A stretch of DNA of 64,000 nucleotides. It comes from Straminergon stramineum. Lineage: Eukaryota > Streptophyta > Bryopsida > Hypnales > Calliergonaceae. Positions 36,767-47,839 of this stretch are shown here, in pieces. Below the pieces are notes generated by a model that had not been told where the DNA came from, searched no databases, and saw only the letters and a program-made list of their open reading frames with translations. The first letter of the stretch is position 1, and the number at the start of each line of letters is the position of its first letter. The translations under genes and the position numbers were made by a program. The DNA lies in contig OY987263.1 of the NCBI GenBank assembly GCA_963920665.1, forward strand, positions 46,783,218-46,847,217, in the 5' to 3' direction.

Positions 36767-38768
36767 GAACCACCATATTGGTTCACTATTTAAAAATCCA
36801 AAAATATAAACATTAGGCATGAATTTACAAATCCAGAAATGTTAGTACTCCAGATTAAGCCATAACCATCAATTAAGGAGTTTTCCGCTAGATAGCAATG
36901 GAAACTTCAAGAGGTTAGCGTGAAATGCTAGAAAATGCAATTAGGAGGAAATTTGGGGAAATTCTAGGAAAAAAATGGGGAGTTAAAACTAAAAAGAAGT
37001 TAAGCAAGATTTGGTAGAGTAACCAAATTAGGCTAACGGTAAAATGATGAGAAAATGAAAACAAAAAATGAAAAATGAAAATGAAAACAAAAGACTAGAA
37101 GTAGGAAATGAGACTAAAAGTAAATTAAAAACCACAAAAATAAGAAATAAGAAAAAAACAAAACACAAAAGAAGTTAGTTAAACTAAAACTATGATTAAA
37201 ACACTAGTGTAGTGGGTAAAACACTAAAATAGGGCTAGAAACACTAAAATAGGATTTTACAGTAAGTTAGAGGGTTTTACAGTAAAATAGGGGGTGGAAC
37301 ACTAAAATAGAGCAATTTACACTAAATTAGCGGATTTACAGTAACCTAGCGCGATTTGCACTAATTTGGCGCATTTTGCACCAAATTAGTGGATTAACAG
37401 TGAATTAGTGTAGGATGAAAGTAGTTTAGAAAAGTAATCCGTTAGAAAGTTGGATATAGGCAAAATTAGGGTTTGGAGCCCTCTCTCTCACAACTCTCTC
37501 TCAATTTTCCCAACTTGGTGTGCATGTGTGTGGGAGAGCATTCTTGGTGATGAAGGGCATTTTGAAAGCATGAGAAGCTAGAGATTAAGATGAGGGAACC
37601 AAAGTAGGACAATTTGTCGAGCAGGTCACCATTTTTTGAGAAAAAGTGGTGAAGGAATGATGGGAGTGAGGTCAGATGAGAATTGGAGTGAAGAGAATTA
37701 GGTTTTTGTTGAATTGAGAGGGGACTGCCAACTTTGGTGATTGATTTCAGGAGATTGGAAAAGCGAAATGGGCTGAATTTTTGGCAGGATGGAGAAGGGA
37801 AAGTTAGCTTTCCAACAAGACCAGTCTCGACCAATTCCAAGAAAGGACGAGGACGAAGAGGCCGATTTAGTGTGAGGAGGTCAAGCCACCTTCGCCACGG
37901 AAGATTGACGACTTTGGCGAGCGACTGTGGGAGTTCGGCAAATCAGATCAACATGAATTTTGGGGAAAAGAAATATAGAAAAGTCAGCTTTTCAACGAGA
38001 CAAATCTCGCCTAATTTGGAGCAAGGACGAAGCAGGGGCGAGCATTTTAGTGGGACAAGGTCTGCTGCCCATCTAGCGGCAGTTGATTTTGGGTATTTCA
38101 TCTTTTTTTTCCTTGTGATTCAGTTGAATCCAAATGTAATGTTAATTACAAGATGATATTTTCTTATCCATCTTGAAGCAATAGTTCAATGACTTGCATG
38201 CATGTTCTTGTGGGGTGTGAATGTATAGAGGGTCTAGGAGGATTTTTTAGGGTTTTAGGGCAAGCGCGGAAGCGCGGAAGCGTTGTCCAAATTGGGGGTA
38301 AAATTAGGGTTAGGATATGGATTAGGAAATTGAAGGAAGAAACTAATTGGCCTAAAAAGAATGGGTGAATATGTTTGGGAAGGGATCTATGGAATTAGGG
38401 AAGTCTTGGGCATCAATTTAGGAAGTTAGTTAGAAATTGGGGTGGTTGTGGTGTGCTGGAATTTAATTTCAGGACACCAAATTGACCCATTTGGTGCCCG
38501 AAGGGCTAATTTTAGGCAAAATTAGGCCTAGTAGGTTGTCCTAACTTCCCAAAGTAGGTACTAGGGTCATTGGAGGATTTTAGGGTGCATATTAGGATGG
38601 TGTAAGGGTGCTGCCTTCATTCCACTTAGAGTAGTTTAATGTTAAAAAATTGATAAAAAAGCATTTAGGAGTCCATTGCTTGAAAGGCAATCTAGGTAGG
38701 TGTCCCATTCATTCCCCGCCGGCCAACTCTAGGGGATTTCTTCACCTTGTGGTGGAAAAGCCTCATAA
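36767..38768 (+). mobile_element. 2.0-kb dispersed repeat, right copy, inserted in the DGQH gene
   Basis: This is the inverted partner of 6937-8940. AGGGGTGT (36759-36766) and GGGGGTGT (38769-38776) flank it, an 8-bp duplication with one mismatch, and coding-like sequence lies on both sides, so the unit appears to have inserted here on its own. It starts with a small hairpin (GTGAACCA...TGGTTCAC). It has no obvious terminal inverted repeat, no helitron ends and no recognised protein, so it is probably non-autonomous; the superfamily is unknown. Confidence 0.7.
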
Positions 38769-38776
38769 GGGGGTGT

Positions 38777-38970
38777 CAACACCTAGTGTGAGTGTGGGGG
38801 TAGACAGGACATTGTAGTATATCTCTCCACCTCCACTCAATCCTAGAGTTGGACCAAGTGTAGTTGAAGAAACAGAGGCAATTAGTGGAGGGGAGGCAGA
38901 AGACTTCACACAGTCATCTGCACGAGTGTTGGAGACACCAGATGCTGCATTGTAGTCCTCAAATATTTAA
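38777..38970 (+). pseudogene. 3' fragment of the interrupted DGQH gene
   Basis: Immediately right of the inserted repeat one frame reads VSTPSVSVGVDRTL, stop (TAG), YISPPPLNPRVGPSVVEE, an acidic stretch and a second TAG, ending at a TAA near 38968. The Ser/Pro/Glu-rich composition suits the tail of the gene on the other side. Joining the flanks after removing the repeat leaves a one-base frame difference, so assignment is tentative. Confidence 0.45.
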
Positions 38971-38999
38971 TAGTGGTACATGTGATAGTAGTATACGGT

Positions 39000-41390
39000 G
39001 TGTGGAAGTACAAAAGTTTATAGTTTATTTGAAAAAAGTTTGTAGATGTTGAAGTGTTATTTTTTTGTGTTGTGTGGATTGTAAATCAGAAATGAGAAGG
39101 TAGTGGACATTTCTTCGAACTCATTTCGATTTTCTAAATAAATTTTTCAATGACTAAAGTGATGTTTTGCTTTTCAAGTGATATTGGCACGAAAAGAATA
39201 TGATATCAAGAAAATCTCAACATATAGTGCTTGGTGACTAAAATAAATGAATAGTAAAAGTAATGGAAATGAATGAAGCGCACATTCCTACTTGTTGTAT
39301 TCAGAAGTATTGAAAAGTGCATCCCTCTCTAAGAATTGCATGCACAATTGAAGTAAAACACAATAAACAGGAGGGAGTTGTTTTTGAAATATTGGGGGGG
39401 GGGGGGGGGGGGATTTTTGTGAAAACAATGTTTTAGTGAATAGTAGTACATATGGTCAATGCACTTGGCCAAGTGCAAGAATGTCTAATTCAATGTTTAA
39501 AATTGTAAATTTATCCAAGTTACAACAAAAAGGTTTGAATATAAGCTAATGTGGCTTACTTATGGCAATTATAACCTAAGGCAAACTAGTGTACTATCAA
39601 ATAGCCAATTTTCACAATTTGTCACATTTTTTATTTTTCATAGTTTTTTAGTAATAATATAAAAATCCAAAACAATGAATCTCACTTGGTAATTTTTGGA
39701 CATATTCTTCCACTAGGGTTGCACCTTGTGGTAAAAGACTACACAAAAATAGTAGATTCTTGTCCTCAATATGCACACAAAGAAAGCTCTCTTGAACACA
39801 CATTTTTAGAAGTTTGGAAACACCTTTCTATTATTTCTTCAATGGAATCATCTCCATCAAGTTGTAAAGAATGACCAATATTTGTTTAACTTTTTTAATA
39901 CTTTCACTATTTTGTAACAATTTTCTTGAAATTCTCCATTATCTTGTGTTGTGCATAACTTTTGGAGAAATTTTTCTTAGGCCTAAATTTTTGGGAATAT
40001 AATACTTCTAGTGTTATGTACTAATTATTCATGTTTTATTTCACTTTTAAAATCTCTTTTACCAGCTCAAGTACTCCCCATACTATGGTACCTCCCAAAT
40101 GCAACAAAATCAATAAGTATTGATTGTTGTTCTTGTGTTGTTTAAGACAGCTCTTGGCAAGTTGTTTCCAAAAAAATAAAATAAAAACAAATTGCTCTTT
40201 GGCGCAAGCAGTAGCCATTCTCTATGAAGCCAAAATTTGATAGCCAAGGATCATGAAATGTCTGCAATGCAATGAATTATTTGTCAATGAGTTTCTTGTA
40301 ATAGGCTTTAACAAATCAGGTGTCTTTTCAGGAAGTACACCTTTCAGGAAGGACACCTTTCAGAAGTTTGCCAAGACTGTGCATGTTTGAAAAAGACGCA
40401 TATAAACTGCCCTCACACATCTCCAGATTCAGCCTGAGAAATGCTGAAATCCATCTTCCACTTTGAAATGACGATTGAATGTCAATGAGCATGAAATCCT
40501 AAGGAGGAAGAATTTTACAGGGGATTGCCCAAGAACCTGCCTCGTGTCGGTCTCAGTAGCGAAACCCCAAATCCTCATGAAACTTACTGTCAATGGAGGG
40601 CACGATATTTTTGATCCTTTCCCATGGAAGGTTCAAGATGAGTTTGTATAGGGTCTTGGCATCAATACAGTTGCAAGCACTATATGCAAAATAAATGTCT
40701 TGTATTGACTTGCGTCAAGGTATTTAAATCACTAATAGCTCCAGGGAAAAACGGCCACTTTCTTGTAGTGACTTCTGGATTCAGCATCAGAATTCCCAAA
40801 ATTGGCAAAGCAAAGTTGGGATTCAATATTTACACAAATTGTCAACGCAGCAACAGCTGCTCTACCTTTTCAAAAAACTGGACGATCCAGTTGAAATTTT
40901 ACAATGCTGCAAAGGTTGTTCTGGCCCTCAAATGAAGGTCCCTCGGTTCTCCGTGACAAAAACAACAATTAGCTGGATGGGAACTCACTCAGTCATAGTA
41001 AGACTGCTCCTGTCCGCCAGCTTCACCCGAACCCATGTTTTCTCCTACTTCAGGTTATGATAGATCGCGATGTGGCATAGTTTGAAGAACTACCCGCAAT
41101 AGACTCTTCACTCACAGTGGTCTTAGAACCAGAGTTATTTTCTTCCGGTAGCCACTTTGGCCTCTGTTAGTGTACTCATATGCTGCTCTTCCTAGAAAAT
41201 TAAACTCTTCCCTTGTGTGAATTTAGACTACAAAACATTCTATAGCCTACTTCACATCACCCTCAAAAGTTGGGCGAATGCTGACCCTCTTTTGCGTCAC
41301 AAGTTTACATATCAACCCCAGGAATCTTGAGTTATTCGCATTCACATTTTGATGGCTTCAGTTAAAAGATGTCAAGGAAAGCTTCCACCA
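39000..41390. other. Intergenic DNA downstream of the bHLH gene
   Basis: No gene recognised. A 19-base G tract (39394-39412) stands out. The right end contains the 3' flank of the bHLH gene, whose last exon ends at 41392. Confidence 0.5.
39394..39412 (+). repeat. Poly(G) tract, 19 G
   Basis: An uninterrupted G run in AT-rich DNA. It could form a quadruplex, or be a length-unstable or misassembled homopolymer. Confidence 0.8.
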
Positions 41391-41391
41391 T

Positions 41392-44228
41392 TTAAGGCTC
41401 GTAAAATTGTGACCCATAGTTGGCAATCACACGTTGCAAAGCGCTGTGCAGGTCGTGGTTGAGAAGCTCTGTATCCAGCGATGCCTGCAAAGAAAGCATA
41501 ATCAATTCAAACCAAAAGATTCATACGTAGTAATAGTAAATCTAGTGTTAAGACGAGACCAGCATAAATGCAAACTTCTCTGGAGTTACTAACTATGCCA
41601 CATGGACGCAGATTACATGTGCAGAGATTGACAAAGTATTTCAAGATAGCTACTCATCAAAGCTGCAGCTACGCTAGAGAACGAATCTTCCGAGGAGGAC
41701 ATGTACATGGAGGTATACTCAATTGAAGCAAGTGAACTTACGTTACAATATTCCGGTACTTTCCTCACAGAATTTCATCATCAACTCCGAACAATGGTAG
41801 TACCTACTTGAATCGATCAGCACAAACTATAGCAGGACTACTGGAGTGTTCATTATTTCAGAAAGTAATTTATTAACCCGGGCCAGTCCTAAATCTGAAG
41901 CGAACGATGTGCCAACCCATTGCAGTACCACTAAACGTCTCAATGGCTTGTACTCAGGCATTGTACACAACATTACGGCCACGCATGATATTTCAAGCGG
42001 TAGTACGAAAGATCCCACACGGACTAATCTATTCATCGCGTAAGCAATTTGATCCGGTCCTTCGAAACTTATATTTATCTTTGAAATGGTGTTTGAACGT
42101 GTGGTCGTACACTCAATCCTCTTCATTAGGATCTCTAATTGACAATGATCTAAAATATTCTGCACACTCTTCGGGCTAGATGTCCATCTGGCACCACCGA
42201 ATTATTCCTGTCCTGATTTTCAGCAGTTAAATATCACAATTTTGGCTCTCCAACTCAAAGAAATGGACCGTTCGTTTGCCACTGACACCGTCATTAATCA
42301 TAGCACACTTGACACACATCAAACTACAGTTTTTTGACAGTGAAAAAATATGAGACTCTAGCTAGGTGGTGAGAGAAAATTTTGCGTCTAACAATTGCAT
42401 TCTGCATCTAAATAAGCGAATGTACGCTGGATTCGCGTTGCAATTGCTAACAAGGATCAATCATTTAAATTATAGAATTTACTTTTGGAGATGGCAGAGT
42501 AGTCCCCACCTGGCAATGCAAGCAATGGAAAATGGAGGCGTTGCTGGTGGAGATGGTGGCGTTGATGATGTCGAGGTCGTACTTGTGAATGGCGAGGAGA
42601 AGCTCCTGTAACAGGCCGCGTCGCCCGCGCGGGCTGCTGGTGGTGATGAACACGTTGCGTCCGCACACGTGAATGCCCACATTGGTGCCCAGGAATGACT
42701 GCAGGCACGACTCCTTGCCCGGCGGCGGCAGTGCCGTGACGGCCGTCATGGACATCGGGTCGCTGGAATGGTCCACCAGCGTCAGCCCGTTGGCCACCAA
42801 CACCTTCGGCAGGGGCGCGCTGCTGCTGCTGCTGCTGCTGAAGCCGCCGGTGCGCGTGGCCAGCATCACTTGCTGCTTCGTCGTCATCACCTCCAGCTTC
42901 ACTTGCAGAGACTGGATGTACTTGATGATCTCCCCCACCACCGTCGACTTATCCGTCTGCCACACAGTAATCCCATTCAACGACACCATCGGCTCTGGAA
43001 ACCATAGTTCTGACTGACTTCTAACGGCGTTCCAACCCCGAACTTTCTCGCTTCCCAGCTCAGTGTCAAATTTAAACAGTATTTTCTAACCAAGTGATCA
43101 AATTCTATCTGAGAGATCATAGCGTAAGATCACAGGGTGTTGATAAAGAGGAAATGAATAAGCGAAAAATGCAGTCACTCCAAAAAAAGAAACCGTTGCT
43201 CCTTTCGATGACTGCATCCCTTAATCTCAATTGGACACGACGAAAGGCATATCGTGCCAGGCATCTCAATTTCTTCGTCGTGGCCAATTATGCCCAAGTA
43301 TCCGTAATGTTTGCAATAGGACGCGACCAGACTGTATTGGCATTCGAGCTTCAAACTTCAACTAGATCTTCAAATGCAAGTGTTTGTTGAAAATCAAGTT
43401 AGTAAACCTGACTGGAAGAAGAGAAGAAAGATGGACCTTATCGACGGGGTGCGGAAGGAGCGACCGCAGCGTATTAAAGAGGTAATTCATGCCCTTGCGT
43501 CGCTCCCGCTCGGACCAGATGTGATTCTCCCGTTGCGAAACCACTCGCAACTTCGCGTCGCCAGGCTTGCCGCCAGCGTTTCCCTTCTTCGACGTCGGCA
43601 GTCTCTTGGGACTACTGCGTCTCACCTCCGAAGGGCTCGTGGGTGCGCTTACCGATTTCCCGGGCCCCCGAACGCGCTTGGTGCCCTTCAACTTGGCAGC
43701 CTTCTTCTTGCCCAGCGCGCCCGCCGAAGACGACGGGCGCTGGGTGGCCGAAGCCGCTTTCCGCTGCCTCGCCACCACGGGCGTGGCAGCGGGCGCGTTC
43801 AGGTCTGTGACGACGGTGACGGGGTTGAGCTCGCCGTTCATGCTGGGCTTCACGTCCGGGCTCTGCAGGGTGGTCACAATGTCGATCGCGCCATTCGTCG
43901 ACGGTGACCGCAAGTCGACGCTGGCCCCCAAGTGTAAGTCCTCGCAGCCGGCGCCCCCCAGCGGAAGCTCCGATGGATGCTGGAAATTGTAAAACTCGGG
44001 CGGGGATCCGTTGCGAGTCGTCGTCGTCGTTGTCTCCATTCCCGCACCAGAAAACCAGCTCTCGGGATCCTGGAAACTCAGCGAACCAAAGCTGGACGAC
44101 GGGTAACAAGACAAAGTGACCGCTGGCTCGTATCGACAGTGCGCTTGGGGTGTACAAGGCATCGCATACGAAAAGGGCGAGTGCATCGGCACGCTCGCTA
44201 ATTCCCCATGACGATACTGAGACGGCAT
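41392..44228 (-). CDS. bHLH transcription factor with C-terminal ACT-like domain (ZHOUPI/bHLH95 type)
   Basis: Nuclear DNA-binding regulator, 443 residues, three exons: 44228-43437, 42956-42510 and 41484-41392, all phase 0. Splice sites are AAG|GT...CAG|ACG and CAG|GT...GCAG|GCA. Exon 1 encodes a Ser/Pro-rich region, a basic Lys-rich stretch and the basic region plus helix 1 (NHIWSERERRKGMN, about residues 235-264, with the E-box-reading His/Glu/Arg pattern). Exon 2 opens TDKSTVVGEIIKYIQSLQ (loop and helix 2), so the first intron falls in the loop. Exons 2-3 encode an ACT-like dimerisation region with a poly-Ser run before it, ending ANYGSQFYEP and TAA. HIW-x-ERERRK is characteristic of the bHLH95/ZHOUPI clade, which controls seed or embryo-associated development in flowering plants; the role here is unknown. 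The upstream GTG at 44303 is in frame but ATG 44228 is the natural start. No internal stops. Confidence 0.88.
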
Positions 44229-44612
44229 GATCGATCGATTACCCAATTCAACAACAATTCCCTCCCCAAACTCAAATCCACTTAAATCCCCGCTTAAATC
44301 CACTCAAAAACAACATACCATCAACCTAAGAGAACACCTCACGACGCCAACTTCACTACTGCTTCAACTCCACGCCGATCATAACTGTTTGAATCGAACA
44401 GTAAGCTTCGACCCGACCCTTCAACGCCAGAAATGCGTCCAAACAACAAAAACTCAACCAAAATCCTCACTTGGAAAGTAAGTCCGCCTACTCATGCTGG
44501 CTACGACGCGTGAACTCGAAGCTAAAAATCAGACAACTCAGTTCAATGTGAGCCCGCCTGTGAGCCTAACTGTGAGTTGTTCGAATCATTCGAGAATGGA
44601 GGCGCGGGTGGT

Positions 44613-44620
44613 CTATATAG
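44613..44620 (-). promoter_or_regulatory. Candidate TATA box of the bHLH gene
   Basis: CTATATAGA on the minus strand, about 385 bp upstream of the start codon, sits in GC-richer surroundings. It predicts a leader of roughly 350 bases. Confidence 0.45.
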
Positions 44621-44629
44621 CGTCTCGAG

Positions 44630-47412
44630 GCGCAATTACAGCAGCTCGGGAGGCTCGCCGGTGATGTGGAACCCAAGCTAGCTACTGTAGCTAGGAATGG
44701 AGATACATTTAGTTGGAGAAAACGACGAATTCAGTGGAGGAGATGAAGTACTGTAAGTTACACTAAAGTTCTGTGTGTGAGTGCTTGCTTGGACTGCCAT
44801 TTGGCCTTATCACAGTCTACTCCAGCTGCAGGATGGCTGGCTGGCTGGTCTGGCGGGGGGAATCGTTGCCGTATCTGGTGCGGTGCGTTGGAGCTGATTA
44901 GCCAAGTCAGGCTCCAGTCATTCGGTAGGGCGCCAGTCGCGCGAATCAGCAAGCAAACCTGTGGCGTCCCGACCAGCTCCTGATATTCAGGCCTAGAACT
45001 GGACGCCTTGGACTGGACTGGAAATTCTTATTTACAATTGGCCTTTAGTTACTTACCCCACCTCTTTCATTCTTTCAACTAGAGTGGTGCTCCTGCCTTT
45101 CTCCTCTAGGTCCGTACTCCAGGAATTATTCCTCTTAACACTGTAGTGCGTGTGACACTCCTTTAGCAAAGTCACAATATTCTCAGTTAGTGCAGGTTGA
45201 AATGAAATATTGTTACATTGTATCAATGTCCTCAAAAATAAAATCTTGTTTGTAGTGACACGAATTTTCTAAGTGACCACAGCAACAAATTTCTCACTAA
45301 TGATGAATCAGTGTAGCTTTTCACATATTGCATCCTGTACATATGAATGTGGCGAAATTCAGCACAAGTTCTACCCCAAAGAAATTAGAATTGCTACAAT
45401 TAATGAATAATCATGTAAATGGTGTAGTTCCACCGTGCAGAATTTGAATTGATAGGGCTCCCATGTAACAGTGTTTATGTAGCAACTTGAGCAGCCGATG
45501 AAAATCGCATTTGGGAATCATTGCAAGTAACTATCATGGGTAGAGAATCACTTGAGAAAATCCGTTCGTTTATGGATTTGTGATTCGTGAGAAAACTTGG
45601 TTTTGGTTTTGGGGGCATTATTGCACTTGTGAAGTAACATCAATTGTGTTCCATACTTGAGAAGAATTTCTACACTTACTGTTCACCCCCCACCCCCACT
45701 CCCATCTGCACCTCCGCTTCTGTCCTTGAGCATCAAAAGGGTACTTCGGCGAGCTTTTTTACATTCTCGTATCATCGGTAAAGCATCAAGAGCATCATAT
45801 ACAGTATAGGAGAATCAAGAGCATCACCTCGGAGGGAAAATCGGACTCGTGGGATTGGTGCGAAGAATTTCGTTTTGATGAGAGTTTCCTTTATATTCCG
45901 GGGTTTGCACAAATGAAATTGCCGAGTGAATCATACGTGAGACAAATTTCAGAGGCTGAGGTGGGATGGCTTCCGCTTTACCCCACCCCGGTGGAAAGGC
46001 GGCTGATGATAGCTCTTCCACTGTAGTAGTGACTAGTGTCTGAGCACTTGAGGGCCTCTTTCTTTGTTTTCGTGAATGACACCTCAGGGTTGCTGGTGCA
46101 GGAGTTTAGGCCAAACCTTCCTCCCCATGAGATAACTGCACCTAATTTTGGATATGCGCACTTTGAAAATTCCTACTGTAGTTTCTTCATGCGTTTTCCT
46201 AAAAACACATGCAATAGAATCTCCTCTTGACTACCACTTATAATATTCTCCAAGTCAAGAATATTATGGTAGAGAGGTTTATTAGTCAACAAAGTATCGA
46301 CTTAGAAAGGTTCTATTGTATGATCCATCTTCTAAAGTAAATGCATCCAAAATGCACTTCGGAATGAATGAATTTTAATCGCTAAGGAACCGAAGAGCCC
46401 AATTTAGGGGTTCTTAAGAACTCATGTATGCTCTATTGACTTCATAATTTGGAACTTTTGCATAAGACTTAGCATGGATTAGGATGCTAATCATCCTAAT
46501 CTACATGTGAAGCTTTGTCTTTCATCATCCCAATAAATATTGCAAAATTTATAAGTTTTAAAAAAAAAATAGTGCCTAAGTGGGAAGATAAAATATATTC
46601 TAAAAAAAGATAAATTTCATTTGTTTTATTCTTGAGATTGATACTTACTTAGAAAACAATCACCATTAGGATTTACAGCTCTCAATATCTTGTCAAAGTT
46701 ATTTAGAACTATATTTTTTCTTTCATCACAAATCACCTTCTACTATATTTTTTTAAAAGGTGAATATGATAGTTTCTTTGGATTAATTTTTTTTTAAATA
46801 TATTTTCAACCCATTTTTCAACATATTGGCTAAATATCACAAGTTATAAACATACATGTATTTTTTCTAGAAATGTCGAAAGACAAAACTTCACCTCTAG
46901 AAAGGTATAGAAAAATTTATAATTTGAATTTGTAAAGTTGTAATCAATGGGAACTTTCACTCTAAAATTTTGGGAGGATATACTTGAAGAAGTTAACTAA
47001 AGGATCCTACAATTGAATTTCTTCAAGAATAATCATAGATGAAGATTTTAGCCTTGCTTTGGATATATATACACTGAAGCAATTTTGGGCCTCAAAACAC
47101 CACAATATTATATGGATTACTACAATTTAGATGAAAATAATGGGTTTACAATCCTTACAAGAAAATCACTCTTTCATGCATCAAATACTTTGCCATCAAG
47201 AATAAAAAGAAGTTTCAAGTACATCTTCAAGTGTGGGTCACAATGACCATACCCTAAAAGCAACCACTAACACAGATTGGTACATTTTGCTTTCTTCAAT
47301 GTACCATTAGTACACATTTAAGGAGGTGTTTGCTTTTAGTGACCACTATGTTTCAGCTATATAAATTTGTAACTTGTTCTACGAAGGTCCCAAAAGTATG
47401 AACCCACTTGTA
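44630..47412. other. Intergenic DNA
   Basis: No gene recognised. The part next to the bHLH promoter is GC-richer (to about 45 kb) and may include upstream regulatory sequence. The rest is AT-rich. Confidence 0.45.
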
Positions 47413-47416
47413 TTAA

Positions 47417-47832
47417 GGTAAAACAGCCCATTACAGTTTTCTTTTAGTTTTTGAGATTTGGGCCACAATCAATGTCTTAGCTAATTGGAATGGAGTAATT
47501 AGTGATTGCAATAGGAACTTTCAGTTTTTTAGTGTTAGTTCATTGCAGGAAGTGCCATTTTCACATCTTCTGTGTTAGAAAATATTGTAATTGTAATAGG
47601 TAAGTAAGATGAGTGTTATGGATTACTATTTGTTGGTTTTGGGGTAATCTGCAGGCTATGATGGGCTAAACACTTCAAAAATTCATAACAAATTCACACT
47701 TTATCGAAAAAATATAGTTTCAAATGCTCTTGCCATTTCTATCACTTGACTTTCTCTAGAAAAAAAAGTAGAAAATTTCAGAAATGACAAGAGGGCCAAA
47801 ACCCCATTTGGTCCGTAATGGGCTGTTTTACC
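47417..47832. mobile_element. 416-bp MITE with 18-bp termini
   Basis: Perfect inverted termini GGTAAAACAGCCCATTAC (47417-47434 and 47815-47832) are flanked by TTAA on the left and TTAG on the right, consistent with a TTAA duplication bearing one mutation. There is no coding content. The termini are unrelated to those of the 638-bp TTAA MITE. Confidence 0.7.
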
Positions 47833-47839
47833 TTAGATG

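Noticed and set aside
6937..38768. A single 31.8-kb transposon whose 2.0-kb inverted repeats are its termini
   Set aside because: The right repeat has its own 8-bp duplication and interrupts a gene, the left repeat lies inside the 20-kb hAT element, and the outer flanks show no shared duplication. Two independent insertions of one repeat unit explain the data better.
41827..42165. Minus-strand 112-codon frame as a bHLH exon or separate gene
   Set aside because: It lies in intron 2 of the bHLH gene, has no family motif, and the true last exon (41392-41484) is elsewhere.
43374..43992. Plus-strand frames opposite the bHLH exon
   Set aside because: GC-rich antisense shadows of exon 1 without domain similarity.
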